Source: Litoribrevibacter euphylliae
GTDB lineage: Bacteria > Pseudomonadota > Gammaproteobacteria > Pseudomonadales > Litoribrevibacteraceae
DNA length: 64,000 nucleotides
Direction: 5' to 3'
Assembly: GCF_042646085.1 (NCBI RefSeq)
Contig: NZ_JBHRSZ010000004.1
Coordinates: forward strand, 806,001-870,000
The position numbers and the translations under genes are program-made. The notes under the pieces were generated by a model. That model did not search any database, had not been told where the DNA came from, and was given only the letters and a program-made list of their open reading frames with translations. Positions within the stretch are counted from its first letter, which is position 1. Every line of letters begins with the position of its first letter. Shown here one piece after another: positions 35,854 to 45,832 of the stretch.

Positions 35854-35906
35854 AGTGTATAAATATACATAGAGTGCGGTAACTGCGCTCTATATTTTAT
35901 ACACTC
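35854..35906 (+). terminator. Long AT-rich hairpin preceding a terminator
   Basis: An approximately 18-bp imperfect stem: AGTGTATAAA..TATA..AGAG.GCG on the left pairs with the segment ending TATACACT on the right. It abuts the next hairpin, forming a tandem pair. Confidence 0.55.
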
Positions 35907-35907
35907 T

Positions 35908-35938
35908 AAAGCCCTCCCTAATAGGAGGGCTTTTTTTT
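35908..35938 (+). terminator. Strong terminator after the SPRY-domain gene
   Basis: A stem of at least 7 GC-rich pairs (GCCCTCC with GGAGGGC), extended by A-T pairs, with a CTAATA loop and eight T (35931-35938). Confidence 0.92.
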
Positions 35939-36560
35939 GGGGGGGAATATGGTGCTGTTCAGTTACAAACCGGATATTAGCATTGGCAGCATACACGCTA
36001 TTGCTGTGGTAAGTGGATTCTGTTTCAGTGACCAACGCTTATTCATTGCTGAGAATTTTATTAAACAGGTACGCTAAGACATGTGTTTACTGCAGAATTA
36101 AATCGAAGACCTGAATTCAAAGACAGTCTTTTGATCAAAATCGGTAACATTTTCTTTTCAAGGAAAGGTGTTAGATCTGGTCTGGAATAACTCATCTTAA
36201 TAGACGTTATCAATGCTATTTTAGGCATTGGTAACTTTTCTTAATTTTTCGTCTGCATACTCTTAAGTTTCTGTAGTCAAAATCCATCACGCCTTAGATG
36301 TAATCTCTCAATGGCCTTTTGTTAGATTTCTACGGCGCTGTACTTAGCCTGCTTCTTCGCGGGTTTTAGGCTGATTCATTTCAAAATCATTACTTTTCTT
36401 CTTGTTCTTCTAAGTTATTCATAACCAATAAGCTAACTACTCTCATAATATTCTGCTAACTATACTTCCATGTACGTGCTAGTGTTGGACAGTCAATTAT
36501 TAGCAGCTCAAATTTTAGAAGCTGTACATCGGCTTTGTATTGAATGAAGGGATCTTGTTT
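35939..36560. other. Gene-poor region before the giant surface protein
   Basis: About 620 bp. A 43-codon frame starts at 35949 and a second frame (+1) continues to about 36190, which could be a frameshifted old gene, but I recognise neither piece. Near the 3' end a TATACT box (36461-36466) sits in an element shared with the region before 45833. Confidence 0.5.
36452..36484 (+). promoter_or_regulatory. Putative promoter element, copy 1
   Basis: TGCTAnCTATACTTC followed by a TGTAYGTG block matches 45742-45774 at about 24 of 33 positions. TATACT at 36461 fits a sigma-70 -10 box; no good -35 hexamer is visible. Confidence 0.45.
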
Positions 36561-39500
36561 ATGAAATTGGGTGTTACGCTTAGTACGTTTTTTCAAGTGG
36601 GTTTATTACTAACAACCCCCTTAATAGCTAAAGCTTCTGAGCCTAACCAGAATCAGCTCATATCTTCCTATCCAATAAATAGTAAAAGTCTTATTATCTT
36701 TGATTCTGATGTACCCGATAAGAGCACTTTAGTTCAGGGTGTTCCAAAACATATTGCTGTTATTAATCTGTCTGATGGCGATACTCTTCTAACTTTACAA
36801 TCTCAATTAAGTTCCTACCGTCACTTAAATGAAATTCACTTGATAACTCATGGTCAACCGGGTCAGCTCAACTTGCTTGGTGAGCCTATTAATGTACAAA
36901 CGTTAAGTGCTAATCCAGACATTGCTCTGAATTTTGGGCGGGCATTGGCTAGCGATGGTGATTTATTGTTATACGGTTGCCGTGTTGGGCAGGGGCATCG
37001 AGGGACGGAGTTTATTGATCTGTTATCACAACTAACTAGGGCGGATGTTGCTGCTTCGATTGATGATACAGGTAGTAAGTCTAAAGGCTATGATTGGGAA
37101 TTAGAGCGTTATACCGGTGAAATAACAGCTTCCCTTCCGTTAGATTTAAACCTAGTTGCTAATTACCAAGGTGTTTTGGCTTCAGACACTATCGACTATA
37201 CCTCTGAAGCTGCAACCAATAACGTTGATGATCACACCGTCACGGCGTCATTAACTACCAGCACGCAGCTAACCTTGGATTGGGGAACTGGTTTGCAAGG
37301 CAGTAATGTCTATACAAACTCACTTGTTCGAGTGATAGCGCCCACAGCAATTGCTCCCATTGATGGGGGGGCATTAGGTGGAGTGGATGGCACAATTTTT
37401 AATAATACGACTGGTGGCTTTCAACTGACTGGTGATAATGCTTTTTCGATTGATTCAATGAGATTGTATCGGCGTGCTCAAGGTGGTGGTACTGAAGATT
37501 TTACGATCACCGGATTCAAAAATAATAATCAAGTAGTTACTGATACCCTTACCTGGACAGTAACAACGGCAAATGGTGAGGAAGTCTTTACCAGAGGCAG
37601 TGGTACTTGGGCAGATGATGCCGCTTGGAAAGATGTTGATAAGGTTGTTGTAAGTTGGCCAATAACGGATCTTGGTGGGGGAAACGTATCTGGTAATAGC
37701 GCTTATCAAGAAATTGCAGTAGTAAATTATACCGTTTCGGATTCAACACCTCTTCCCCCAGATCAAGATTATGACTTAGAAACCCCGACTCTTAGAGGCT
37801 TATCTTATACGCGAAATGGCATAACGTATGAGCAAATTAGCCCAACATCGCAGAGTCAGATGGCAACGCTTAGCGACCTAACTACTTTTATCATCACACC
37901 AAATATTGGTGATTTAGGTGTTCTATATAACATTGATAATGCGGGAACTATAACCGGTGCTAATGTTGGAAGCGTAGATTATCGTTTTAAAACTGCTGAT
38001 GGCGAAGAGTTTAAGCTTGAGTCCATGGAAGCAGATATGTCAGCGAATGCTTTAGTAGGTGGTTATCGTTTTACACTGACAATTACAGGCTATCGAGATG
38101 GAGCCAGCGTTGTAAGTGATACTATTGATTTTACGACGTCGGATAGTTCGGGTTCTGTTACTTATAGTCGAACAGCCCCAGGAAATGGTGGCACACTAAC
38201 ATTTGATACCGACTGGAGTAACATTGATGAGGTTCGATTTACGGGAGGCAATAACTCAGAAATTCGCCTGTTGATGATAGATGATCTTGATTTTTCTGTA
38301 GCTGTCGTGAGTGCGAATAACGCACCAACTGTTTCCGGCGCGCCATCCGACATCACTGTGATAGAGGATACTGCCGGTAATGTTGATTTATCTGCAGTCA
38401 CTTTTGCCGATGCGGATGGAGACATCCTCACGGTTACGCTGACAGCAAGTGCGGGCACCTTCTCTACGCCAGTCGACGGTTCTGGGCTCAGTGTGACAGA
38501 AATCTTGGTCAACTCTACCACGATCACCCTAGCAGGGACTGCTGCTAACATTAATACCTATCTGGATACCGCCTCCAATATCTCCTATACAGGTGTTGCA
38601 AATGCTGCGGGTAATGATTCTGCGACATTGACCATTGCAGCGAGTGATGGGCAGGACGGATTGTCATCAGATCCTGTCGTTAATATAGATATTACCTCTG
38701 TGAATGACGAGCCAACACTGTCTATTGGTAGTAACCAAACTGCAGGTAGCGGTACAGGAGGTGTTCAGCAGTCGGTTAATAGTTTTGCGTCCATGTCTGA
38801 CGATGGTGATACGGAGTCTGCGCAATCCATTTCAGATTTCATCGTGAGTGAGGCGAGTGACACAAATAACGTTGTTTCTTCCGTGGATATTAGCAATGCA
38901 GGACAGCTTACTTATACGCCCGCTTCCAGTGTTGAAGGTACAGCCACCATCAACGTTCAGGTTCAAGATGACGGCGGTGTAGCAAACTCTGGAGATGATA
39001 TATCACAAGTTTCTCAGTTCACCATTACCGTCGATACTTTAGCGCCAGTCTTAGGGCAAGTGACTGCGGTTTCAACACTAACCAATGATTCGACGCCGAG
39101 TTATACCTTATCAACCAACGAAGCAGGGACGTTATTAGTAGGGGGTAGTTGTGGCAGTGCCAGTGAAGGTGCGGTATCCAGTGGTAATGTAACCATCAAT
39201 CTAACTCAAACGGATAACAGTACGCCGTTAACGGCAGGAACTTATTCTGATTGTACGGTGACAGTGACGGATAGTTCAGGCAACACCAGCAGTCAATTAA
39301 GTATTTCTAGCTTTACCTTAGACTTGAGCGCACCAAGCGTTCAAACCTTAACACCGACTGACAATGCCACTGGTATCAGCAATGCAGCTAATTTAACTAT
39401 GGACTTCGATGAAGATATAGCATTCGGTACCGGTAATATCACCATCCACAAAACGTCCGATGACAGTATAGTTTCCTCAATAGATGTAACGTCTCACGCA

Positions 39501-42500
39501 GGTCAGTTAGGCATTAGTAATGATGTTTTGACGATCAATCCAAGCTCGGATTTGCCTGCTAATACTGAACTTTACGTTCTGGTGGATGCCACTGCGATCG
39601 ATGATTTAGCAGGAAATAGTTACAGCGGCATTGCCAGTACGACAAGTTGGAGCTTCACCACGGCGGATGTTGCTCCGCCAAGTATTACTGGCATCACGAT
39701 TTCAGGCAGTCCAGCTCAAACCGCAACCTCTGTGACCTTTATTGTTGCTTTTAATGAAAACGCAAACAATGTGTCTACGGATGATTTTGAGTTAACGACA
39801 ACAAATACAGCGTCGGGAAATATTGCCAGTGTTTCGGCATCCAGTGGAAACTCAATCAATGTGACTGTTAATACGCTTGCTGGTGAAGGCACGATTAGGC
39901 TGGATTTGAAAGCCAATACTAATATTGTTGATGACTCCGGTAATGGTAATAATACCAATGGCTATGTCAGTGCCTATACTTCTGGCTCATCTCATACTGC
40001 CGATTTAGAAGGGCCGCTTATTACAGGGATTTCAATTCCAAACAGTACACATAAAGTGGGAGATACGGTTACTGCAACTCTCACTGTGAGATCGGATACG
40101 GACGATTACACTACAGGCAGCGGTGGCATTAGCGGAACGATTGATGGTTATACTCTAGGGGGACTGAGTAAAACCAATGACACAACGTATACAGCAACCT
40201 TTACCATCACTGATGGTGGAACGGACGTTGCGGCAGCATCCGATGTGGCTGTGAACGTTACGCTGACGGATTCTCTTGGCAATGCCGGTAGTGCCTTTAC
40301 CACAGCTATAAGCCAAGCGGGTGACGCTATCTATGCAAACTTGCCTGATATTAGTCTGAGTGCTGATACCAATACCATTGCTGAAGATAGTGGCGTTAGC
40401 ACATTATCCGCATCAATTTCAGGCAGTTTAAATAATCAATGGCCGGATGCCATCACCGTTAACCTGAGCTATAGCGGTACCGCGACACTGACTACCGATT
40501 ATACCAAGTCTAATAGCATAACTATTAACGCCGACAGTACTTCAGGAACTTCAACGGTAACCGGTGTTGCAGACAGTCATTACGATGCGGCAGCGTCTGA
40601 AACGGTGATTGTTGACATCGCATCTGTCTCCATCGGTAGTGAAAACGGCACCCAGCAGGAAACCATCAGCATTACCGATGCAGAAGCGACACCTACGGTA
40701 ACCTTAAGTGTGGGTAGCAGCCTGGTGGCTGAGAATGGCGGTACATCGACGATTACGGCGACATTGAATAATGCCACTTATGCCGATGTCACCGTAAATC
40801 TTGCGTATTCGGGAACCGCAACATCCGCTAGCGATTACAGCACGCCGAGCACCAGTATTACGATTACCGGAGGCACTACCTCTGCTAATGCCACGACCGG
40901 CATTACTGGGCTCGATGACGTTACTTCGGAAGGCGATGAAACGATTATTATTGATATCAGCTCAGTGTCTGGTGGGAGTGCTAGTGAGAACGGTACCCAG
41001 CAACAAATCATTACGATCACGGACGACGATGATGTAACAGCACCGACATTAAGTAGCAGTAACCCAGCTGATGGATCGTCTTCGGCACGTTACGATACGG
41101 ATCTGGAATTAACTTTCGATGAAACCGTGGTTGCGGGCAGCGGTGGTGATCTAGCTATTGCCATTTACGATGCGGACGATGACAGTTTGGTGGAATCCAA
41201 TGACTCTGATTCTGGTCGGGTTTCCATCAGTGGTGCAGTAGTTACTGTGGATTTGGCGACTGATTTAGTGTCCATGCACAGTTATTATGTGCAGATTGGT
41301 GCGGATGCCTTAGAAGACAATGCGGGCAATAGTTTTGCTGGCATCAATGATAAGACCACGTTGAACTTCACAACGACGAATGTTGCGCCAGTGGCGGTTA
41401 ATGATTCTAAAGCAACCAACGAAGACAATGCCGTATCGGTTCGTGTTATTGATAACGATACTGATGCTGATGGAACTTTGAATGCAGCCAGTGTGACTGT
41501 GGCCAGTAATCCAAGTAATGGTTCCACCAGTGTTGATACGGGAAGTGGTGTGATCACCTATACACCAACTGCTGACTTCAATGGCTCAGACAGCTTTACC
41601 TACACGGTAGAAGACAACCACAGTCAGGTGTCCAACACAGCAACCGTTACTATTACTGTCAATGCTCAAAATGATGCGCCTGTGGCTGTGGCGGATTTAG
41701 AAACAACCAACGAAGATACGTTGGTTTCTATTGATGTAGCAGCGAACGATACCGATATTGATACTGGCGATGCGGTGGATACCAGTACGATCGTGTTGGT
41801 GTCACAGCCAAGTGATGGTTCTGCGGTTGTGAATGCCGGTAAGGTTGATTACACCCCGGATGCGAACTTCAATGGGACGGATACCTTCAGCTATACCATC
41901 AAAGACGGTAATGGCAGCACCTCTAATACTGCAACGGTGACTGTGAATGTTACCAGTGTTAATGATTTACCGGTTGCCGCGAATGACACCGCGACGGTGG
42001 ATGAAGACAGTTCTGTTTCAATTGATGTTCTGGATAATGACTCGGATGTCGATGGTACCCTGACAGCAACGAGCGTGACCGTCCAAACCACACCAAGCAA
42101 TGGATCAACTTCGGTGAATGCCGTAACTGGCGAAATCACTTATACGCCCACCGCGGACTTTAACGGAAGTGACAGCTTTACCTATACCGTGATGGACAAC
42201 GACAACGGAACTTCTAATGCCGCTACAGTGGCTATCACAGTCACTAGCATCAACGATGCGCCAACGGTGGTCGATGATACTGTCACGTTGGTGGAAGACA
42301 CGGCTCATACCATTAACGCCTTGGGTAATGACAGTGATGTCGATGGCACCATTGATGTAACAACGGTTGAGATTGTCACCGCACCTGAGAGTGGGACTAC
42401 GTCGGTAGACAGTGTGACTGGCGCTATTGTCTATACGCCAAATGATGACTTCAATGGCTCTGACAGTTTAACGTACCGTGTTCAGGACGATGCACTAGCT

Positions 42501-45500
42501 TGGTCCAGTGCGGCAACCGTTAGCTTAACTGTGACGGCTGTTAACGATGCGCCGTTGGCAAATAACGATACCGTAACCACCTTTGAGGACGAGTCTTTAG
42601 TCATTGAGGTGCTTTCTAACGACAGCGATGTCGATGGTCAATTGGATACAACAGCTGTGACGATTCAATCGTCACCAACGCACGGTAATGTCACTGATAA
42701 CGGTGATGGTTCGGTAACCTACACCCCAACCGCAGAATACAGCGGTTCAGACAGCTTTAGTTATCTAGTTCAAGATGACGAAGGTGCAAACAGTAATGTT
42801 GCCACTGTTTCGATTACGGTTACCGAAGTTAATGACACACCTATGATTTCCGGAACACCCAGTTCGTCTGTACTGGAAGGTGCCAGTTATAGCTTCACGC
42901 CAACCTTATCCGATGCAGAAGGTGATTCATTAACTGTCACTGCGTCGAACTTACCGGCATGGTTAAGCCTGAATGCTGCTACCGGCAACATCAATGGTAC
43001 GCCGGGTGCTTCATCCGTTGGCAGTTTTGATGGCATTGTACTGAGAGTCAGTGACGGCAACAGTAGCAGCGATCTGACGGCATTTGCCATCGAAGTATTG
43101 GGTGATAATGATCGTGACAGCATCGCCGATAATGATGATTTGGATGATGATAACGATGGTATGACCGATGAGTTCGAGCTTGCGAACAACCTCAATCCAC
43201 TGAATGCTAACGATGCGGCATTAGACACTGATGGCGATGGTCTGACCAACCTTGAAGAAGCCGAGCAGGGCAGTAATCCGCAAGTGGATGATCAAGCGCC
43301 GCAATTTGATGTTTTGCCTGTCGTCAATGTGAATGCAACCGGATTATTAACAGTGATACCAGAACTCAACACCCCGGTTGCGGTTGATGCGTTAGATGGT
43401 GAGGTCGCTGCACAATTAAGCTCCTCTCATGCGAACAGCTTGGCTCCTGGCCGTTATCAATTGACATGGACGGCTTCGGATGCAGCAGGTAATCAGGCGG
43501 AGTCAGTACAAGTACTCAATGTTCATCCTCAAATCTCCTTGAGCAAAGACCAAACAGTGGGCGAGGGTGTCACAACCCGTTTCCGTGTGTTGCTGAACGG
43601 CCAATCTCCTACGTATCCGCTTATCGTTCCGTTTGATGTGGGAGGGTCTGCGGACAGCAATGATCACAATCTAGTGGCAGGTAATGTCACCTTTGAAGAC
43701 GGTGAAACGGCGAAAGTGGTAACCGTTGATGTCGTGGATGATGGTATTCAAGAAACCAGAGAACGCATCAATGTCACGCTTTCAGGGTCAGGAAATTTAG
43801 GTATGAAACAAAATCACATCATTACCATTGTGGAAGAGAATGTGGCGCCTCAACTGGAAGTGACGGTTAACCAAAATGGACAGAGAGCATTGATCGTCAC
43901 TCAAGACGGTGGCCCTGTGGATTTGGTAGCGACCATTAACGACCCTAATCCGAATGATCAACATACCCTTGAATGGACAATATCGGGCGATATCGCGCTC
44001 ACCATGTTGAGTGATCTGGATTTGAGGTTCGACCCAGCGCAAGTTGAACCGGGTTTATACCGGGCGACTGTTCGAGCCAATGACAATGGCGCGCCGGTAC
44101 TCAGTAATGAACTGAGACTGTCTTTCGTAGTGATTCCTCAAGCACCAATCTTAAGTTCAACGCAAGATTCGGATGGTGACGGCATGTCTGATGCGGATGA
44201 AGGGCTTGGTGATGGTGACCAGGATGGTCAGCCTGATTATCTGGATGCGGTGTCATTACCAAACGTGCTGAATGAAGCGGTTGAAGACGGATATCGCTAT
44301 CTGATTGAAGGTGATCCTGGTGTGAGAATGATCTTAGGTCAACGCGCCATCGCGTCTCAAAACGGCGGTGCCAAGCTGGATAACGACATGATTCCTGATG
44401 CCTTGACTATCCCGAATGACAACATCAATAACTCGGGCGGTTACTTCGATTTCATGGTTATCGAACTGCCAGAAATTGGGCAGAGTGTGAATGTGGTAAT
44501 TCCTCAGCGTGTCGCGATTCCTGAAAATGCGATTTACCGTAAGTTTGACGGCGTTTGGTTTACCTTCGTTGAAGACGCCAACAATGCCGTGATGTCGGCG
44601 CCGGGGGCGCAAGGTGCGTGTCCGCCACCACAAAGCTCTGAGTATCGAGCGGGCTTAAACGCAGGCGATTGGTGTGTGCAGTTGACCATTGAAGATGGTG
44701 GTCCCAACGATGCAGATGGCTTAGCAAACAGCGCAGTAGAAGATCCGGGTGGTGTAGGTCATCTACAAAGTGCCAGTATCTCGAGCTCAGGCAGTGGCGG
44801 TGGTAGCGTTAACTGGGGCTTATTACTGTTGATCACGAGCTGGATACTGTATTCCTTACGTCGAAAACAACAGAGTCAAAGTACAGGTGCGATCCACACC
44901 TTAGCGGTTTGCTTGGTTCTGTTTTCATTCCATGCCGAGGCGGAAGACAGCCAAGGCTGGATGACAAAGTTCCAAGAGCGTGGCTATATTGAAATGGGGT
45001 TCTACCAAGCGACCTCATCGCAATCCCGAAGTGAGTTCTCGGACTCGCTTGACTCCTCTGGGGTAACGGTCGATTTGCAGGAATACGACACGGATCGAGT
45101 GGCGTACAACTTGAGTGTAGGTTACCGTTATCTGGATTGGTCGGCAGTTGAAGTCGGCTTTATGGATCTGGGTGACGTTGAAGTTGCGTTCGATAGCCTA
45201 GCGGCCACCCAGGATGAACTAGAAGAGGCACTTAACGATCATTATCCTGTTACTGGACACGGTTGGATCATAGGGAACCGCTTTGAGCAAGAGGTTTTAT
45301 CACGTTGGTTTGTCAGTGGTGAACTTGGGGTGTTCTTCTGGAACGGAGATATAGATATCTCAGGAGCCAGTGTTGATAGTGAATACGATAACGAACAAGA
45401 CCTCTATGTTGGCTTTGGCTCTCATTATCAAATTTTGGATTCCATCGCTGTTGGTGCGAAATGGCGTCGAGTCTTTGTAGAAGGTCAGAAGATCGATCTA

Positions 45501-45530
45501 CTGGGCGGTAGTTTAGTTCTTAGTTTTTAA
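36561..45530 (+). CDS. Giant repetitive surface protein with C-terminal beta-barrel
   Basis: About 2989 aa. Approximate domains: signal peptide 1-26; DUF4347-like 46-203; two related beta domains 210-391 and 406-580; cadherin/VCBS-like 585-825; Ig-like and Big_5-like 826-1256; two Calx-beta-like 1262-1490; Big_5-like 1494-1608; five cadherin-like repeats of ~96 aa 1610-2090; putative Ig 2092-2183; Asp-rich thrombospondin type 3 repeats 2184-2243 and ~2535-2560; Calx-beta ~2325-2423; choice-of-anchor-U-like 2555-2740. It then has a GlyGly-CTERM-like segment (SGGGSVNWGLLLL...YSLRRK), a second signal-like segment and an outer-membrane barrel (~2800-2989). ATG 36561 follows AAGGG; a TTG at 36540 is less likely. 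Probably a calcium-stabilised adhesin. No secretion genes adjoin it. Confidence 0.88.
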   Translation: MKLGVTLSTFFQVGLLLTTPLIAKASEPNQNQLISSYPINSKSLIIFDSDVPDKSTLVQGVPKHIAVINLSDGDTLLTLQSQLSSYRHLNEIHLITHGQPGQLNLLGEPINVQTLSANPDIALNFGRALASDGDLLLYGCRVGQGHRGTEFIDLLSQLTRADVAASIDDTGSKSKGYDWELERYTGEITASLPLDLNLVANYQGVLASDTIDYTSEAATNNVDDHTVTASLTTSTQLTLDWGTGLQGSNVYTNSLVRVIAPTAIAPIDGGALGGVDGTIFNNTTGGFQLTGDNAFSIDSMRLYRRAQGGGTEDFTITGFKNNNQVVTDTLTWTVTTANGEEVFTRGSGTWADDAAWKDVDKVVVSWPITDLGGGNVSGNSAYQEIAVVNYTVSDSTPLPPDQDYDLETPTLRGLSYTRNGITYEQISPTSQSQMATLSDLTTFIITPNIGDLGVLYNIDNAGTITGANVGSVDYRFKTADGEEFKLESMEADMSANALVGGYRFTLTITGYRDGASVVSDTIDFTTSDSSGSVTYSRTAPGNGGTLTFDTDWSNIDEVRFTGGNNSEIRLLMIDDLDFSVAVVSANNAPTVSGAPSDITVIEDTAGNVDLSAVTFADADGDILTVTLTASAGTFSTPVDGSGLSVTEILVNSTTITLAGTAANINTYLDTASNISYTGVANAAGNDSATLTIAASDGQDGLSSDPVVNIDITSVNDEPTLSIGSNQTAGSGTGGVQQSVNSFASMSDDGDTESAQSISDFIVSEASDTNNVVSSVDISNAGQLTYTPASSVEGTATINVQVQDDGGVANSGDDISQVSQFTITVDTLAPVLGQVTAVSTLTNDSTPSYTLSTNEAGTLLVGGSCGSASEGAVSSGNVTINLTQTDNSTPLTAGTYSDCTVTVTDSSGNTSSQLSISSFTLDLSAPSVQTLTPTDNATGISNAANLTMDFDEDIAFGTGNITIHKTSDDSIVSSIDVTSHAGQLGISNDVLTINPSSDLPANTELYVLVDATAIDDLAGNSYSGIASTTSWSFTTADVAPPSITGITISGSPAQTATSVTFIVAFNENANNVSTDDFELTTTNTASGNIASVSASSGNSINVTVNTLAGEGTIRLDLKANTNIVDDSGNGNNTNGYVSAYTSGSSHTADLEGPLITGISIPNSTHKVGDTVTATLTVRSDTDDYTTGSGGISGTIDGYTLGGLSKTNDTTYTATFTITDGGTDVAAASDVAVNVTLTDSLGNAGSAFTTAISQAGDAIYANLPDISLSADTNTIAEDSGVSTLSASISGSLNNQWPDAITVNLSYSGTATLTTDYTKSNSITINADSTSGTSTVTGVADSHYDAAASETVIVDIASVSIGSENGTQQETISITDAEATPTVTLSVGSSLVAENGGTSTITATLNNATYADVTVNLAYSGTATSASDYSTPSTSITITGGTTSANATTGITGLDDVTSEGDETIIIDISSVSGGSASENGTQQQIITITDDDDVTAPTLSSSNPADGSSSARYDTDLELTFDETVVAGSGGDLAIAIYDADDDSLVESNDSDSGRVSISGAVVTVDLATDLVSMHSYYVQIGADALEDNAGNSFAGINDKTTLNFTTTNVAPVAVNDSKATNEDNAVSVRVIDNDTDADGTLNAASVTVASNPSNGSTSVDTGSGVITYTPTADFNGSDSFTYTVEDNHSQVSNTATVTITVNAQNDAPVAVADLETTNEDTLVSIDVAANDTDIDTGDAVDTSTIVLVSQPSDGSAVVNAGKVDYTPDANFNGTDTFSYTIKDGNGSTSNTATVTVNVTSVNDLPVAANDTATVDEDSSVSIDVLDNDSDVDGTLTATSVTVQTTPSNGSTSVNAVTGEITYTPTADFNGSDSFTYTVMDNDNGTSNAATVAITVTSINDAPTVVDDTVTLVEDTAHTINALGNDSDVDGTIDVTTVEIVTAPESGTTSVDSVTGAIVYTPNDDFNGSDSLTYRVQDDALAWSSAATVSLTVTAVNDAPLANNDTVTTFEDESLVIEVLSNDSDVDGQLDTTAVTIQSSPTHGNVTDNGDGSVTYTPTAEYSGSDSFSYLVQDDEGANSNVATVSITVTEVNDTPMISGTPSSSVLEGASYSFTPTLSDAEGDSLTVTASNLPAWLSLNAATGNINGTPGASSVGSFDGIVLRVSDGNSSSDLTAFAIEVLGDNDRDSIADNDDLDDDNDGMTDEFELANNLNPLNANDAALDTDGDGLTNLEEAEQGSNPQVDDQAPQFDVLPVVNVNATGLLTVIPELNTPVAVDALDGEVAAQLSSSHANSLAPGRYQLTWTASDAAGNQAESVQVLNVHPQISLSKDQTVGEGVTTRFRVLLNGQSPTYPLIVPFDVGGSADSNDHNLVAGNVTFEDGETAKVVTVDVVDDGIQETRERINVTLSGSGNLGMKQNHIITIVEENVAPQLEVTVNQNGQRALIVTQDGGPVDLVATINDPNPNDQHTLEWTISGDIALTMLSDLDLRFDPAQVEPGLYRATVRANDNGAPVLSNELRLSFVVIPQAPILSSTQDSDGDGMSDADEGLGDGDQDGQPDYLDAVSLPNVLNEAVEDGYRYLIEGDPGVRMILGQRAIASQNGGAKLDNDMIPDALTIPNDNINNSGGYFDFMVIELPEIGQSVNVVIPQRVAIPENAIYRKFDGVWFTFVEDANNAVMSAPGAQGACPPPQSSEYRAGLNAGDWCVQLTIEDGGPNDADGLANSAVEDPGGVGHLQSASISSSGSGGGSVNWGLLLLITSWILYSLRRKQQSQSTGAIHTLAVCLVLFSFHAEAEDSQGWMTKFQERGYIEMGFYQATSSQSRSEFSDSLDSSGVTVDLQEYDTDRVAYNLSVGYRYLDWSAVEVGFMDLGDVEVAFDSLAATQDELEEALNDHYPVTGHGWIIGNRFEQEVLSRWFVSGELGVFFWNGDIDISGASVDSEYDNEQDLYVGFGSHYQILDSIAVGAKWRRVFVEGQKIDLLGGSLVLSF

Positions 45531-45546
45531 TATCTCGTGACTAATA

Positions 45547-45578
45547 GCATGGGAGATTTTAAGTCTCCTGTGCTTGTT
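45547..45578 (+). terminator. Terminator-like hairpin after the giant gene
   Basis: A 10-bp stem (45547-45556 with 45564-45573, two G-U pairs) and 7-nt loop, followed by TTGTTC. Confidence 0.5.
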
Positions 45579-45832
45579 CACCTTTTCTCTCATCTAAACC
45601 AATTTCTACTTTTCTTTGTGATTTTTATCTATCATTAACTTATTGAATTTAAATAAAAAATTATTTATTTGTTACCGAAGTAAGCCTATTTCTTTGTAAG
45701 CCTTTTCCTTTATTCGTTTTGTCAGCTCTCGAATCTTAGTTTGCTATCTATACTTCTGTGTATGTGATCGAGCCGTGTTTCAGGTTATTTCTTACTCATG
45801 GAGTGATTTCTAACTAAAAGGGAAGTTTCGTA
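45579..45832. other. AT-rich intergenic region before the cassette
   Basis: Very AT-rich DNA without a gene. It contains promoter element copy 2 (45742-45774) and the AAGGGAAG ribosome site of the next gene. Confidence 0.55.
45742..45774 (+). promoter_or_regulatory. Putative promoter element, copy 2
   Basis: Matches 36452-36484 at about 24 of 33 positions. TATACT lies at 45749-45754, about 80 bp before the hydroxylase-methyltransferase gene. Confidence 0.45.

Noticed and set aside
35949..36190. Possible frameshifted gene before the giant protein
   Set aside because: Two adjacent frames (43 and about 39 codons) read somewhat protein-like, but neither resembles a known family, so no pseudogene is called.
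40801..41037. Alternative-frame reading frames inside the giant gene
   Set aside because: They are shadows created by biased codon use in repetitive coding sequence.
36561..45530. RTX-type calcium repeats in the giant protein
   Set aside because: The nonapeptide GGxGxDxUx is absent. The acidic repeats are thrombospondin type 3-like.
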